Under the pieces are notes generated by a model that saw only the letters and a program-made list of their open reading frames with translations, was not told the origin of the DNA and made no database searches. A program made the translations under genes and the position numbers. A stretch of 64,000 bases of DNA from Astropecten irregularis (Eukaryota > Echinodermata > Asteroidea > Paxillosida > Astropectinidae). Location of the stretch: assembly GCA_963971285.1 (NCBI GenBank), contig OZ020258.1, positions 14,466,614 through 14,530,613 on the forward strand. Direction: 5' to 3'. Each line of letters opens with the position of its first letter. The stretch's first letter is position 1. This document shows positions 12,377 through 22,878 of this stretch, piece by piece.

Positions 12377-14793
12377 TATAAGGGGGGTCAACTTCCAAAA
12401 TTGGTTGGCCACTTAGGCCGAAAATGTAGAGTTTATGACACTGATCTCATAGTCATATGTGAAAACAAAATTGAAAAATATTATTGCGTTTTTCTACGGC
12501 AAGGCTTAATGTGTTAGGTTGTTGACCCGTGGTGGCCATACAAACGTGCACATTCTCTCTTATAATATTGTGTACACCCCATGGAAAGTCGGGCTCTGAA
12601 TCCACATTTTATTTCCTCACAAAGTTATCTTATGGCTTTTTTAGGATGCAATGATGCTCAGGCCATTACAGATAGTTTAATTAATCAAGGCGAGTGTGTC
12701 ATTTCACATGGAAAAGTGGTGTAAGGTCAGGGTCGGCCTGTTTGGTCGGGGGGAGGGCGTTTCGGCTATTCCGTGGAATATTTCTGCCCCAGTATCCATA
12801 TTGAGACATAATGATGAACTTTTATGGGATTAATCAATGCATATTACATTTCACAAAATTTCGCTGTCCTTGAGAATATCATTTCCCTCTTTGAAAAGTG
12901 ATAAAGAGGCGATTAGGGTTGTCAGCGTGTGGGCGGGGCTTACTGGGGTTGGGTCTAGGTCTGGGGGCCTGGCAGGGGTTAGGGTTGGAATCAGAGCGAT
13001 TTAGGGTTTAAAACTGGTGATAGGATTGAATTTGGTGGACTAGGGTTACAATTTAGGGGATTGGGTTGGAATTTCGGCCGGCTAGGGTTACAATTTTGGG
13101 TCTAATGGGGTTCAAAGTTGGGCCAACTTCGTCTTAACAAAACTTGTAGGGTGTAGAAAAGACAATGTAAGTTGCGTAATACAAGGTTTTATGCATATAA
13201 GGAATGATGTTTTCAGGAAATAATTAACAAAATCTGATGAGAAACTTGGTCTTATACAGCTTCTTTTCGTTCTCGCCTCTCACAACAGAGTGGTGGCGCT
13301 ATCACAAAATGGCTACCGATGCGCCGCCATCTTGTGACCTATAGGGTGCACCACACTAAATAAACTCCCATTGACCTTAGTGTAAAATCCCTCAACTTCA
13401 CAGTTCAAAAAACCCCATCCAGAAGTTTCTCAGTTGTTGGTGCAATAGTGTAAATGATAGTGTGAACTCTCATCTACCCAATTCTTTTCAATTTTTTGTT
13501 GGGTAACCGATTGGAGTTTTTGCTAATTGCCCCAAGAAAAAAATACCCCCGAAATGTCCTTCTTCCGTAACTGACTTGCTACGAGTTTTCATGAAGCAAC
13601 CCTCCACGTTCAAGACAATGTAGGACCAGATTTTAAATCAAAATATCTCAAGTCTCCACAACAAGCTGAAGCACTGAACCCCCAGGTTGTCAAAACCAGT
13701 CAGAATTACACAATATATTAATTGCACGACGCCCCAAATGGCATATTTAAAAAACATTTAAGGGTACACACATTATGATAATCAGCTCGGCGCATTGATT
13801 TTTGAGCTATTTAGTGTGGTGCATCCTATAAGGGGGGTCAACTTCCAAAATTGGTTGGCCACTTAGGCCGAAAATGTAGAGTTTATGACACTGATCTCAT
13901 AGTCATATGTGAAAACAAAATTGAAAAATATTATTGCGTTTTTCTACGGCAAGGCTTAATGTGTTAGGTTGTTGACCCGTGGTGGCCATACAAACGTGCA
14001 CATTCTCTCTTATAATATTGTGTACACCCCATGGAAAGTCGGGCTCTGAATCCACATTTTATTTCCTCACAAAGTTATCTTATGGCTTTTTTAGGATGCA
14101 ATGATGCTCAGGCCATTACAGATAGTTTAATTAATCAAGGCGAGTGTGTCATTTCACATGGAAAAGTGGTGTAAGGTCAGGGTCGGCCTGTTTGGTCGGG
14201 GGGAGGGCGTTTCGGCTATTCCGTGGAATATTTCTGCCCCAGTATCCATATTGAGACATAATGATGAACTTTTATGGGATTAATCAATGCATATTACATT
14301 TCACAAAATTTCGCTGTCCTTGAGAATATCATTTCCCTCTTTGAAAAGTGATAAAGAGGCGATTAGGGTTGTCAGCGTGTGGGCGGGGCTTACTGGGGTT
14401 GGGTCTAGGTCTGGGGGCCTGGCAGGGGTTAGGGTTGGAATCAGAGCGATTTAGGGTTTAAAACTGGTGATAGGATTGAATTTGGTGGACTAGGGTTACA
14501 ATTTAGGGGATTGGGTTGGAATTTCGGCCGGCTAGGGTTACAATTTTGGGTCTAATGGGGTTCAAAGTTGGGCCAACTTCGTCTTAACAAAACTTGTAGG
14601 GTGTAGAAAAGACAATGTAAGTTGCGTAATACAAGGTTTTATGCATATAAGGAATGATGTTTTCAGGAAATAATTAACAAAATCTGATGAGAAACTTGGT
14701 CTTATACAGCTTCTTTTCGTTCTCGCCTCTCACAACAGAGTGGTGGCGCTATCACAAAATGGCTACCGATGCGCCGCCATCTTGTGACCTATA
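11894..14793. repeat. 1450-bp tandem duplication (two units)
   Basis: Positions 11894-13343 and 13344-14793 appear identical apart from the flanking bases at the left edge of the first. Each unit is one TIR element (484 bp) followed by about 965 bp of unique spacer. A third, more diverged TIR element closes the array at 14794-15277. The spacer contains a run of degenerate TAGGGTT-like motifs (about 12910-13100 and 14360-14550). TIR element-spacer-TIR element geometry is what unequal crossing over between flanking elements would give; false duplication in the assembly is the alternative. Confidence 0.8.
13344..13826. mobile_element. 484-bp TIR element, copy 2
   Basis: This is the same element as copy 1, with seemingly identical sequence. 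It is preceded by the same bases (CTTGTGACCTATA) as copy 3, which places the recombination point at or near its left end. Confidence 0.7.
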
Positions 14794-15277
14794 GGGTGCA
14801 CCACACTAAATAAACTCCCATTGACCTTAGTGTAAAATCCCTCAACTTCACAGTTCAAAAAACCCCATCCAGAAGTTTCTCAGTTGTTGGTGCAATAGTG
14901 TAAATGATAGTGTGAACTCTCATCTACCCAATTCTTTTCAATTTTTGGTTGGGTAACCGATTGGAGTTTTTTGCTAATTGCCCCAAGAAAAAAACACCCC
15001 CAAAATGTCCTTCTTCCGTAACCGACTTGCTACGAGTTTTCATGAAGCAACCCTCCACGTTCAAGACAATGTAGGACCGGATTTTAAACCAAAATATCTC
15101 AAGTCTCCACAACAAGCTGAAGCACTGAACACCCAGGTTGTCATAACCAGTCAGAATTACACAATATATTAATTGCACGACCCCCCAAATTGCATATTTA
15201 AAAAACATTTAAGGGTACACACATTATGATAATCAGCTCGGCGCATTGATTTTTGAGCTATTTAGTGTGGTGCATCC
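14794..15277. mobile_element. 484-bp TIR element, copy 3 (diverged)
   Basis: The ends match copies 1 and 2, but several substitutions and a one-base insertion separate it from them. It was therefore an independent, older resident before the tandem duplication. The 94-aa and 64-aa ORFs over it arise from these differences and are not real genes. Confidence 0.7.
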
Positions 15278-16565
15278 ATAGGCAAGCATTGCGAGCAGCA
15301 ATAGGGCGCGTGTTAACCATGCATTGCGAGCTAAACATAGCAGCGATAGGGCTACACAGCGCGCATTGATTGGGCAGCGTGGGTCACCGACTCACCACGT
15401 GCAGAGCGCTAGGCTTGCAGCGCGCACGCGCGGCGCTTCAGCAATTGATATAAATACGGGTGCCATACCAGATTTGGTCGGCTCGTCTGTTCTCGAACCT
15501 TGCATGGTAGGTCTGAGGAAAGCACTATCCCTTGCTCGTTAGGTGATAGGGCCTGCGGTAGGTTGTACGGAGACAGTAGGACCCTCTGAGGGGCCTTGTG
15601 TCGTGCAGTCGGTCGAAATAGGGGCTAGTTGTAACTCTTGCAGCATTAGTTGTGTGGAGGAACAGCTGTACCCCTAACATTGTCTCCTACGTACGGCCTG
15701 TGCAGACCTGAGACTTGGTGGGTTTGGGCAGTGCTATAGTAATACTAACTGTTATAGTTGTCACTCTTCATTGTTGTTACTCTTGGCGCGCATGCGCTAC
15801 TTGGGCTAGTTACGGGTTAGGGCTACGACCTGTGGTGCGTGGTACGAAGTAGCTGGGGCGAGTTGCCGGTTCCACACAGCATTAGTTGAGTAGGGCGACT
15901 ACCCTGTGCTGGTTGTGGCTTTGACTTGTGGCGGGTTCATGTGCACATGCGTAAGGACTCCGTGGTTTGAGTGGTTCACATAATCTCTTGCATATCTCTC
16001 TGCGTGCGAAGTGCGCTATCAAGCGCGCCCTGTTGATTGAGATACACTAGTCGTATTCAATAGCTGTCTTGTTCGCCTATTCCATTGTGTGTTTTTTGTT
16101 ATTAAAAAGGGGATCAGAGTTATAATTAATTGGAAGGAGCGTTCAGTCAATAAACCAATTGCTCATTCAGTTGTTCACATTACATCTGGTCTCCTGTGGA
16201 CTTATTTAGTCCTGTTCTCACTGTGTGTCAATAATTCATCAGTTGTCCCTAGTCCCGTTCACACTGTTTTTCAGCGCATCTTCCTTGCCTTTGAGGGAAA
16301 CCCCCAATCCGAATCCACCGACTCGTCGTAGGACATCTTCTGTTGGAAGCTAGGTAACCATAGTCAGGTCGGTGACGTAATCGACTCAGTAGGACTGTAC
16401 ACAGCAGCACTGGGACGGTATATTTCCATCCCAACGGACGCGTTCCTAGCCGCTCAGGGACGTTCCGGTCAGTGCAGTCCGCGCCGCGCCCTCGCGCCCT
16501 GCAGAGGAGGGCGCCCTCTCTCATCGGGTTCTCTTCCGCCCCCCAAAGGGGCGTGGCGTCACAAT
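15278..16565. other. GC-rich island with a TATA box
   Basis: GC and CpG content rises abruptly right after the TIR element and falls at about 16565. A TATAAATA box lies at 15449-15456 and an AATAAA near 16149. No reading frame with a known domain is present; the 72, 80 and 91-aa ORFs look random. It could be a promoter region or a decayed solo LTR; I could not find matching terminal repeats or a target duplication. Confidence 0.35.
15449..15456 (+). promoter_or_regulatory. TATA box candidate
   Basis: TATAAATA is followed by a GC-rich stretch about 30 bp downstream. No transcript can be assigned to it. Confidence 0.35.
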
Positions 16566-16718
16566 ATCTTGATCTTTCGTGAATTGGAAAACTATATATG
16601 AACTAAAACAAAACTAAGGAAAGCAAACATAATTATATTAAGACAGAAGAATGATATTAAGAAAAAGGAACTTAGATTCAAGAACAGATGCCTGATATCA
16701 AGAAATAAACAAAAATGC

Positions 16719-17640
16719 ATGAAAACCAAAAGCAGTGCCCAGCACCTTCACCAAGCAGAAAAGACACTGCTACAAATGAGAAAACACATCTTCTATCAGA
16801 GTCAAATGAAGGACAACATCCTACCACCAGCTTACAAAGAGGGGGCAGGGGTGTCTGCTTCTGACAGGAGACTAGTGTTGTTGAGACAGGTATGCTGGAA
16901 AAGAAAGAGATACTTCGTTTGACAAAGTTGAGGCAACTGTTCATTAAACAGTGCAAAGAGTTTGAGGGTTTATCATGGCCAGAGTAACATTTGTCCAACT
17001 TCCAAGCAATGACTGCAAACAAAATATTCTCAATTGCAGTTTCTGAAGTAAAGGAAGGGTCGTTCTGATACAGTGATATTGTCTTCATCAGAGAGCTTGC
17101 AGTTGAAAAACAACAGAAGCAGACTCTGAATCTGAGGGAACTGTCCCAGTATCATAATATGTGGAAGTTATGCCTCATAAAGCACTGTTTGTCATGCAGC
17201 CATGAGTCTCTGACAAACTTTGTACTGTGCATTCAACAGTTCAAGCCCGAGAACTTATAGCATGCTCCAGTTTGTTAATCTTGGAATGCCAGTGCAAGGA
17301 CCAGCTGCCAGGTGGATGCTACTGGCAGCCATGTTCCCAGACCAAAGAAATGTTCAGGAATGTTCCGGCAACAAACATGGTTGGGGAGCGGGATTTCGCT
17401 CAGCTGGATCTCCTTGACTGGAAGATGCCCTCTGCTCAAACCACAACCATGGAAGCACTGGCACTGGTGATAGAGTTGCTAGATAGCCTGCAACCAGAAG
17501 AGAAGCAAAAGTATATGAGAAGTGTCCGAAGCAACTCGAGAGAAATCCTTCAGGGAGGTCAGCGCGGAAAACAGGCTATCTCCGATAAAGTACATGCAAA
17601 CGTGTGTGCGTATGCGCGTGCATGTACACTGCGTGTGTGA
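16719..17640 (+). pseudogene. Fragment of an uncharacterised transposase-like gene (GERDF motif)
   Basis: Two coding-like patches are visible. The first (16719-16890) encodes a charged segment beginning MKTKSSAQHLHQ and ends at a splice-donor-like CAG/GTATGC. The second (about 17370-17555) reads NMVGERDFAQLD and then a helical stretch ending EEKQKYMRSVRS. The motif N-x-x-x-ERDF-x-x-LD is, to my knowledge, typical of large intron-containing transposase-like genes found many times in cnidarian and echinoderm genomes. No function is assigned to those genes here. Frames shift between the patches. The fragment at 19160-19300 may belong to the same family. Confidence 0.4.
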
Positions 17641-17876
17641 GACAGTTTGTCTGACATCCTGGGATTTTGTGACGTCATTAGTGCGGAGCGCTATTGGATC
17701 TTACCAAGACCTTGAGCAGTTGGTTACTGAGTTAGAAAACGAGGACATTCTAGAATTCCTCCAAATACAACGCCCCTATTTAAAATGGACCATTGTTTCC
17801 ATCACCAATGCGGCAGTAGTGTACATATGTAAATAAAATGTCACATTTCTACATCGGAGCACCAGTGAACCTACCC

Positions 17877-18045
17877 GGGCCCAAATTCATGGAATCTGTT
17901 ACCGTTAGCAAACATTCTTCGCTTACGGTAGCAGAATTTCTTTGCTAACCCAGAGTCTTGCTTACAGATTCCATGAAATCGATTTCATGCGTAGCAGTGC
18001 CCGTTAGCAAACAAATAGGCTGTAACAGATTCCATGAAATTGGGC
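17877..18045. mobile_element. Palindromic MITE with GGGCCCAAATTCATGG ends
   Basis: The 169-bp element has ends GGGCCCAAATTCATGGAATC and, inverted, GATTCCATGAAATTGGGC. The interior contains further TTAGC-rich inverted copies, so the whole can fold on itself. A shorter relative with the same kind of ends (GGGGCCAATTTCATGG) sits inside satellite DNA at 57068-57169. Confidence 0.65.
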
Positions 18046-18069
18046 ACCGATTACTTGACCAACAACCGT

Positions 18070-18602
18070 GGTGTTATGGGGCTTACGCACAATTCTCAAA
18101 TCACCCGTCCCTCCCTATGATGATAACCTTTGCATCTTTCACTGCCTGGCTCTTCAACAAGGGGGAGACATCGATGCGCTGGAGAGACGTACGCAGCATT
18201 TGGCAAATACTTACCAGCAGGCAACCGGCAAGAGACCAGAGAAAGGGGTTACATTAGATTTGTCAAAGGTAGAAACTCTCTTTGAGATGAACGTGCAAGT
18301 CTCAGTGTTGTAAACTGTGAAGATGTGGAAGCCAACAAGGAGATGCAGACAAGAGTTAACACCTTATCCGTCGAGCTCTATCCAACCACGCCATGACCCT
18401 CTATGTCAATCTGTATGAAAACCATTTTTCATACATTTTGCACCTTCAAAAGTACAGTAGGACTTACGAGTGTTCCAAGTGTAGGATGATCCTTACAAGA
18501 TCATTCAATTTGATGCACACATGCAATGTCAATGTTAAGCATAAGTTTCCTGGTGGTGCGTACCATTTGCATCCAACCGTCTTCGATTTAGAGAGTAATT
18601 GA
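18070..18602 (+). pseudogene. Fragment with a single C2H2-like finger, unknown family
   Basis: One frame gives PPYDDNLCIFHCLALQ near 18111, then a helical region ERRTQHLANTYQQATGKRPE. After a frame change it gives MTLYVNLYENHFSYILHLQK near 18393 and a C-x2-C...H-x4-C-type finger, CSKCRMILTRSFNLMHTC (about 18474-18527), followed by KHKFPGGAYH. The order 'DDN-x-C-x-FHCLAL ... NLY-x-x-HFSYI ... finger ... FPGG-x-YH' recalls the leader region of large proteins that carry type-B DNA polymerase in big animal DNA transposons. I rate that link low. The ORF stops at 18602. Confidence 0.35.
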
Positions 18603-18726
18603 CCCACAAACGATTTTGGAATATGTTTTTTTTATCAGGACTTGCTAAGTGCTGGCACAAAGCAAAATCATTCTTACAATTTGCACACAATCAACAGGAA
18701 GGTTTTTATTTTTTATTATTATTAAC

Positions 18727-18943
18727 TGAGTCTTTTTGCATCAACTGTCTTTTTTGCATCAACCATGTTTCTTTTTTTATCATCAACTGTGTCTTTTTGC
18801 ATCAACTGTGATTTTTTGTATCAACTGTGTCTTCTTGCACAAACTGTGTCTTTTTGCATCAACTGTGACTTTTTGCATCAACTGTGTCTTTTTGCATCAA
18901 CTGTGTCTTTTTGCATCAACTGTAACTTTTTGCATCAACTGAC
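18727..18943 (+). repeat. 19-bp minisatellite (CTTTTTGCATCAACTGTGT)
   Basis: About eleven imperfect head-to-tail copies of a 19-bp unit containing TTTTTGCATCAACTGTG. Because 19 is not a multiple of three, the 60-70 aa ORFs across it, with cycling FCINC-type repeats, are artefacts of the tandem repeat and not proteins. Confidence 0.85.
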
Positions 18944-19159
18944 ATAGAGGCTTTCAAAATTATATTAAGCAGTTAGGTAACATAACCAAAACTGTTACAA
19001 GTACAGCTGACGACAAGGAGCAAATGATTGCCAAGCTTGTCACTTCCTCGAAAACACTTTGGGCAATCAAGGTCCACCTAACCCACAGTTTAATGCACAG
19101 ATTAAAGAATTTCCAGAACAGCTACTGTACTTCCAGTTGTCTACTGTGGTAGACAACTG

Positions 19160-19300
19160 TCTACTGTGGTAGACAACTGGGACTCACTGGGCAAGCCATC
19201 TCAGGATGCAATTAAAGAGATGGGAAACTTTTTCTGCAAAATGCATTTGCTTGTTGACAGAATCCAATAAGGTCCTAAAGCTCAACAAAGCCAACATGTC
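19160..19300 (+). pseudogene. Transposase-like fragment (FFCKMH motif)
   Basis: The plus strand reads WDSLGKPSQDAIKEMGNFFC followed by KMHLLV, and in the next frame KVLKLNKANMSDGRRT. The FFC-x-x-H-x-LV block followed by a conserved helix is shared, from memory, with the same uncharacterised family that has the ERDF motif seen at 17.4 kb. It runs directly into the pogo-type fragment at 19303. No catalytic role can be assigned. Confidence 0.3.
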
Positions 19301-19302
19301 TG

Positions 19303-20084
19303 ATGGAAGGAGAACCATTATTTACTGACGTGGAAATACAAAAAGATCTAAGAGATGTACAAAGCATTATTCGCATTGGCAATTGGCACGAGAACGACCG
19401 TTTTACCGTGATGCTGGCCTGCACCGCAAATGGAGGGAAGCTACAGTACTACCCTTTGTGGTCTTCAAGCACAAGACCTTGCCAAAGATGAAGTTCCCTG
19501 CTGGCGTCATCGTACGTGTACGTGTTCCCAAGGGCTGGATGGATGACCCACTCATGGAGGACTGGCTGGAGTGTGTCTAGAGCAGAGTCAGAGGCCTCAG
19601 CCGACAGTGCAGTCTCCTCGTCCTCGATGCCTTCTGGTTCCACAAGACAGATCGAACCAAGGCCACACTTCACGAGATGAAAACGGACCTGGTGATAATA
19701 CCTGGCGGGATGACATCACTCCTGCAGCCATTGGATGTGAGCGTGAACAAACCCTTCAAGAATCGCCTCCACCAACGATGGTCCGAGTGGATGATGGAGA
19801 GCGAGAGGACATACACCAAGACAGACAGGACGCGGAAGGTGGATTTGCCAATCATCTGCTCCTGGATTGTTGACGTCTGGGAGCAGCTGCCAAGTGAGAT
19901 TATCAGGCGGGTTTTCCTGAAGTGCTGCATTTCAAACAACATGGACGGCTCTGAAGACGACAGTGAGGACGAGAGTGACAGCGACGCTGACCTCATGTAC
20001 CCTGATGATGAGCTGCGATCTCTGTTTCAAGAAGAAAGTGTTACAGTGTACATGTATGAGGATGTTCACATCCCCATGACATGA
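19303..20084 (+). pseudogene. pogo/Tigger-type DDE transposase relic
   Basis: Plus-strand frames give FTVMLACTANG near 19400, FKHKTLPKMKFPAGVIVRV near 19470, LLVLDAFWFHKT near 19615 (second catalytic Asp) and IIPGGMTSLLQPLDVSVNK near 19696 (third Asp in LQPLD). Then comes WSEWM, and an acidic tail SEDDSEDESDSDAD at about 19950. This is the DDE_1 domain of the Tc1/mariner superfamily, pogo branch, which cuts and pastes DNA. The last 135 aa are an open frame; upstream the frame changes twice. The DNA-binding N-terminus (CENP-B-like helix-turn-helix) is missing, so this is a 5'-truncated dead copy. Confidence 0.8.
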
Positions 20085-20093
20085 AGGACCTAC

Positions 20094-20819
20094 ATGTACA
20101 GGGCTGAGGTGGATATTTCTGAAAGCGAGGAAGAGGATTTCTTGGAAGAAGCAGTCAGAGAGCTTGAGGAAGAGTCGGGATGTTCCAGTGAAGCTACGAT
20201 GGAGAAGAATATGGAATGGATGAAGGAGAGGAAGAAGTTGACAGAGAGGAGGAAAGAGTGGAAGGAGAATATAGGGAAAGGATGACAAGGAAGAGGAAGG
20301 AGGATACATAGAAGAAGAGGAAGAGGAAGAAATAGAAGAGGAAAATATGCCATTCACTCCATCTTCTAGACCACGGAAAAGGAAGAGACGACAGCGTAAA
20401 GAACCAGATGAGGATAACAACCCAGATCCTCCTGGATCCAATGATGTGCCAGATCCTCCTGATCATCTTTGCTAGACATCATCTGCTCACAAAATCAGAG
20501 CAGAAAAATTCAAAGGGAGAAGGCCAAGTGGACCAACCTTCAGCAATAGGTCCAGTCCCATGGACTACTTCCTTGAATTCTTCCCACTTGCTTTCTTTCT
20601 TAACATGGCAACCTGGCATGCGTGGACCAACTCCAATCTCCAGAGGTCAGGGAAGGTTCTAGTGATATCTGCCAGTGAGATCAAAGCCTGGGTTGGCATA
20701 CATTTGGCAATGGGCCTGACCAAGGTCCCTTACTACAAATGTACAAGACTTTGTAAGGCATTCAAAGAATATGCAGGCCTCAAATTTCACCGCGGCCACC
20801 GCGGCCATGGCAACATCTA
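20094..20819 (+). pseudogene. piggyBac transposase N-terminal relic
   Basis: The N-terminal part is acidic and then basic (SESEEEDFLEEAVRELEEES near 20115; RPRKRKRRQRK near 20370), as usual upstream of piggyBac domains. After frame changes the sequence reads PMDYFLEFFPLAFFLNMATW from 20557 and ISASEIKAWVGIHLAMGLTK near 20670, the conserved start of the DDE_Tnp_1_7 domain. The frame ends at 20819, before any catalytic aspartate. It is a short relic, distinct from the more complete copy at 36.1 kb. Confidence 0.7.
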
Positions 20820-21013
20820 GTCATTGTTTTCCAAAATATTGTTTTATCTTACAATAGCTTCACAACTTCATCAAGAAACATCATGTTTTGGAAGAATTTT
20901 AAATTATATCACAGTTGTCAAGTTCAGAAGTTTCTGCAGGGGCATTTCTAAAACAGGTTTATTGCCTGATAAAGTAAAAGATTCAGCCGGCTCTTGCATT
21001 TTTGTATTCACAG

Positions 21014-21563
21014 CCCTTAACTACACTGTACCCTGATGGAGTTCCACTGCTGACAGAGAAGGAGAAAAGATTGGCCTTCACCAAGGGAACCAAAGAGGAA
21101 TCGTTTCTCTACTCCCTACTCTTGGCTGTGTTCAGAGAGGAACGCTTGAGCAAAGGCAAGGCCTGTGGAGTGAGGATGGCCCACAACTATAAGAGTGAGG
21201 AGTCAACTATTCCATTGGATGCCAATAAGCTGAATGAAATCAAAGGTATTATCTGTGTTTCATGTTACCCCACCCAAGTAAACTCTGCTCAATCCAACAT
21301 GACCTCGCAGGAAGAACTAGAGATTGATTGTTTGCTGCTAAATGAAACAAAATCTAACTCAAAATTCGAGCTGATTGATTGAGGATTTTTTTTGCTTAAC
21401 TTGTTCTTCCTCATTTTGTGTATATCCTTCAGAGTGCATACTTCAGCGATTCAGGACCACAAGTGGACAGCCGTGCTTCTCCACAAAGAAGTTCAATAAG
21501 AAGATTAATCAGAAGTGCTCAATGGTCAGACGAACTTTGAAGAAAAGACTGGAGAAACATTAG
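21014..21563 (+). CDS. BEN-domain protein, last two exons
   Basis: Exon A (21014-21245) follows a pyrimidine-rich acceptor ending CACAG. It encodes TLYPDGVPLLTEKEKR, FLYSLLLAVFREERL and LDANKLNEIK, the first helices of a BEN domain. A GTATTA donor opens a 187-bp intron that ends TCCTTCAG. Exon B (21433-21563) joins in phase 1 and encodes FSTKKFNKKINQKCSMVRR, the closing BEN helix, before a stop. BEN domains bind DNA or chromatin proteins in animals. Both exons are free of stops and the splice sites are canonical, so this may be a live gene. Upstream exons were not found; the region before it is piggyBac relic. Confidence 0.65.
21246..21432 (+). other. Inferred phase-1 intron of the BEN gene
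   Basis: It runs from GTATTATC to CCTTCAG and restores a continuous BEN domain across the junction. No in-frame reading of the domain exists without it. Confidence 0.6.
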
Positions 21564-22878
21564 AGGTTTTTGATGTACAATTAGACACAGAATTTTGACT
21601 TATTTTTTCACTTTCCCTGTACACAATATGACGATTACAATGCGCTAAGGTCCGACAAATTGCTGCCATTTTGTCTGACAAAATGTTTTAAATGTATTCT
21701 TTATTACACATTTTTCGTTGAGTTTACATGTACATGTACATGTACTTTTGCTCTGTAAGTACATGTACAAGGCAATTCTTTTACAAACCCAAGTTTTATT
21801 CATGGTCAAGCAGTGTTTATATTTTCATTGTAATCCTGACTCTCCTGACTGGCAGAAACTATTTTATAATGTAATAGAATTGATGAACATTTTGTAGTAG
21901 AATTGCTGAACATGTTAATGATGACAGAAGAAATATTTAATTTGCTATAATGTCCCGTACTAATGGTTAATATTCAAATTGGCTGGCTGATGCCAAATGG
22001 ATTTCTTGTTCCAATGATAACTAAAGAACACTTTAAGGTTTCTTATGAAAGATAAATATGCATGAAAATATGGAGATCATTTAAATATGGGGTTTATGAG
22101 CTCAAGGTCACTGGTCAACTTATAAAGGACATCTCATGTTCACTCATCATGAACATGACCATCTATATTTCCTTTACTGTTATAATCATCTGGACTGGAA
22201 TGATTCTTACACAGTTTTTGTTAAAAGATTATTGATGTATTGGAATGGTATATATTGTTCCCCTTCATGTATTTTAAATTTATCTCTTTATAGAGAAGAT
22301 GAGTACCTTCTGCAGGAATGATGATATGCCTTGCAGATTGCAACCAGCTAGTAGCCCCTACAAAAGAGGAAAGAGCCATCTTCAAGAATAATAACTTGGG
22401 GGAAAAAGTTTGACAAGGAGGGAGATGCAATGTATGTAAAGGAGACAATCCTAAAGCGATATTGTTTACCCAATCAAAGCATACATGTAAGCACATTCTT
22501 GAGGCTATAACTCTTGGACACCAGAACACAAAAGAAGATCATGTAAGAGATGAAACAGCGGTTAAAAGAAAGAATGGAGAAAATTAAAAAGGAAGCGACT
22601 GATCGAGAGTTGAGATTAGTTCAGTTAATCTCATGGAAGATGTGTTGCAGTCGGGAGGAATATGGATAACAGAAATTGAAATGAAGCAAAACATCAAATG
22701 AATGAAGAAGGGGAAATGGCCAAGGTCTCTGAAAGCACAAAGAAGATCATCTTCAGCAAGAGCACAAAATAACAACTTCATGCTGGCCTCACAGACCTTC
22801 TTAAGAAACCTTTAAAAGAAGAAAAAGGAAAAGGAGAAATAAATGATTATATGCGTAATTCACCGTGTCTATAGTTAA
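21564..22878. other. No recognisable gene
   Basis: The stretch is AT-rich with several TACATGTACATG runs (near 21726-21744). Coding-like scraps at 22330-22830 (for example KRKNGENLKRKR) are broken by stops and unidentified; they may be decayed upstream exons of the gene inside the following duplication. Confidence 0.4.

Noticed and set aside
12910-13100. Interstitial telomere (TTAGGG)n.
   Set aside because: The TAGGGTT-like motifs are irregularly spaced and degenerate, interleaved with other sequence; the copy at 14360-14550 is the tandem duplicate.
18736-18947. Cys-rich repeated peptide (FCINC repeats).
   Set aside because: It is produced by a 19-bp minisatellite read through successive frames; three frames give the same kind of peptide.
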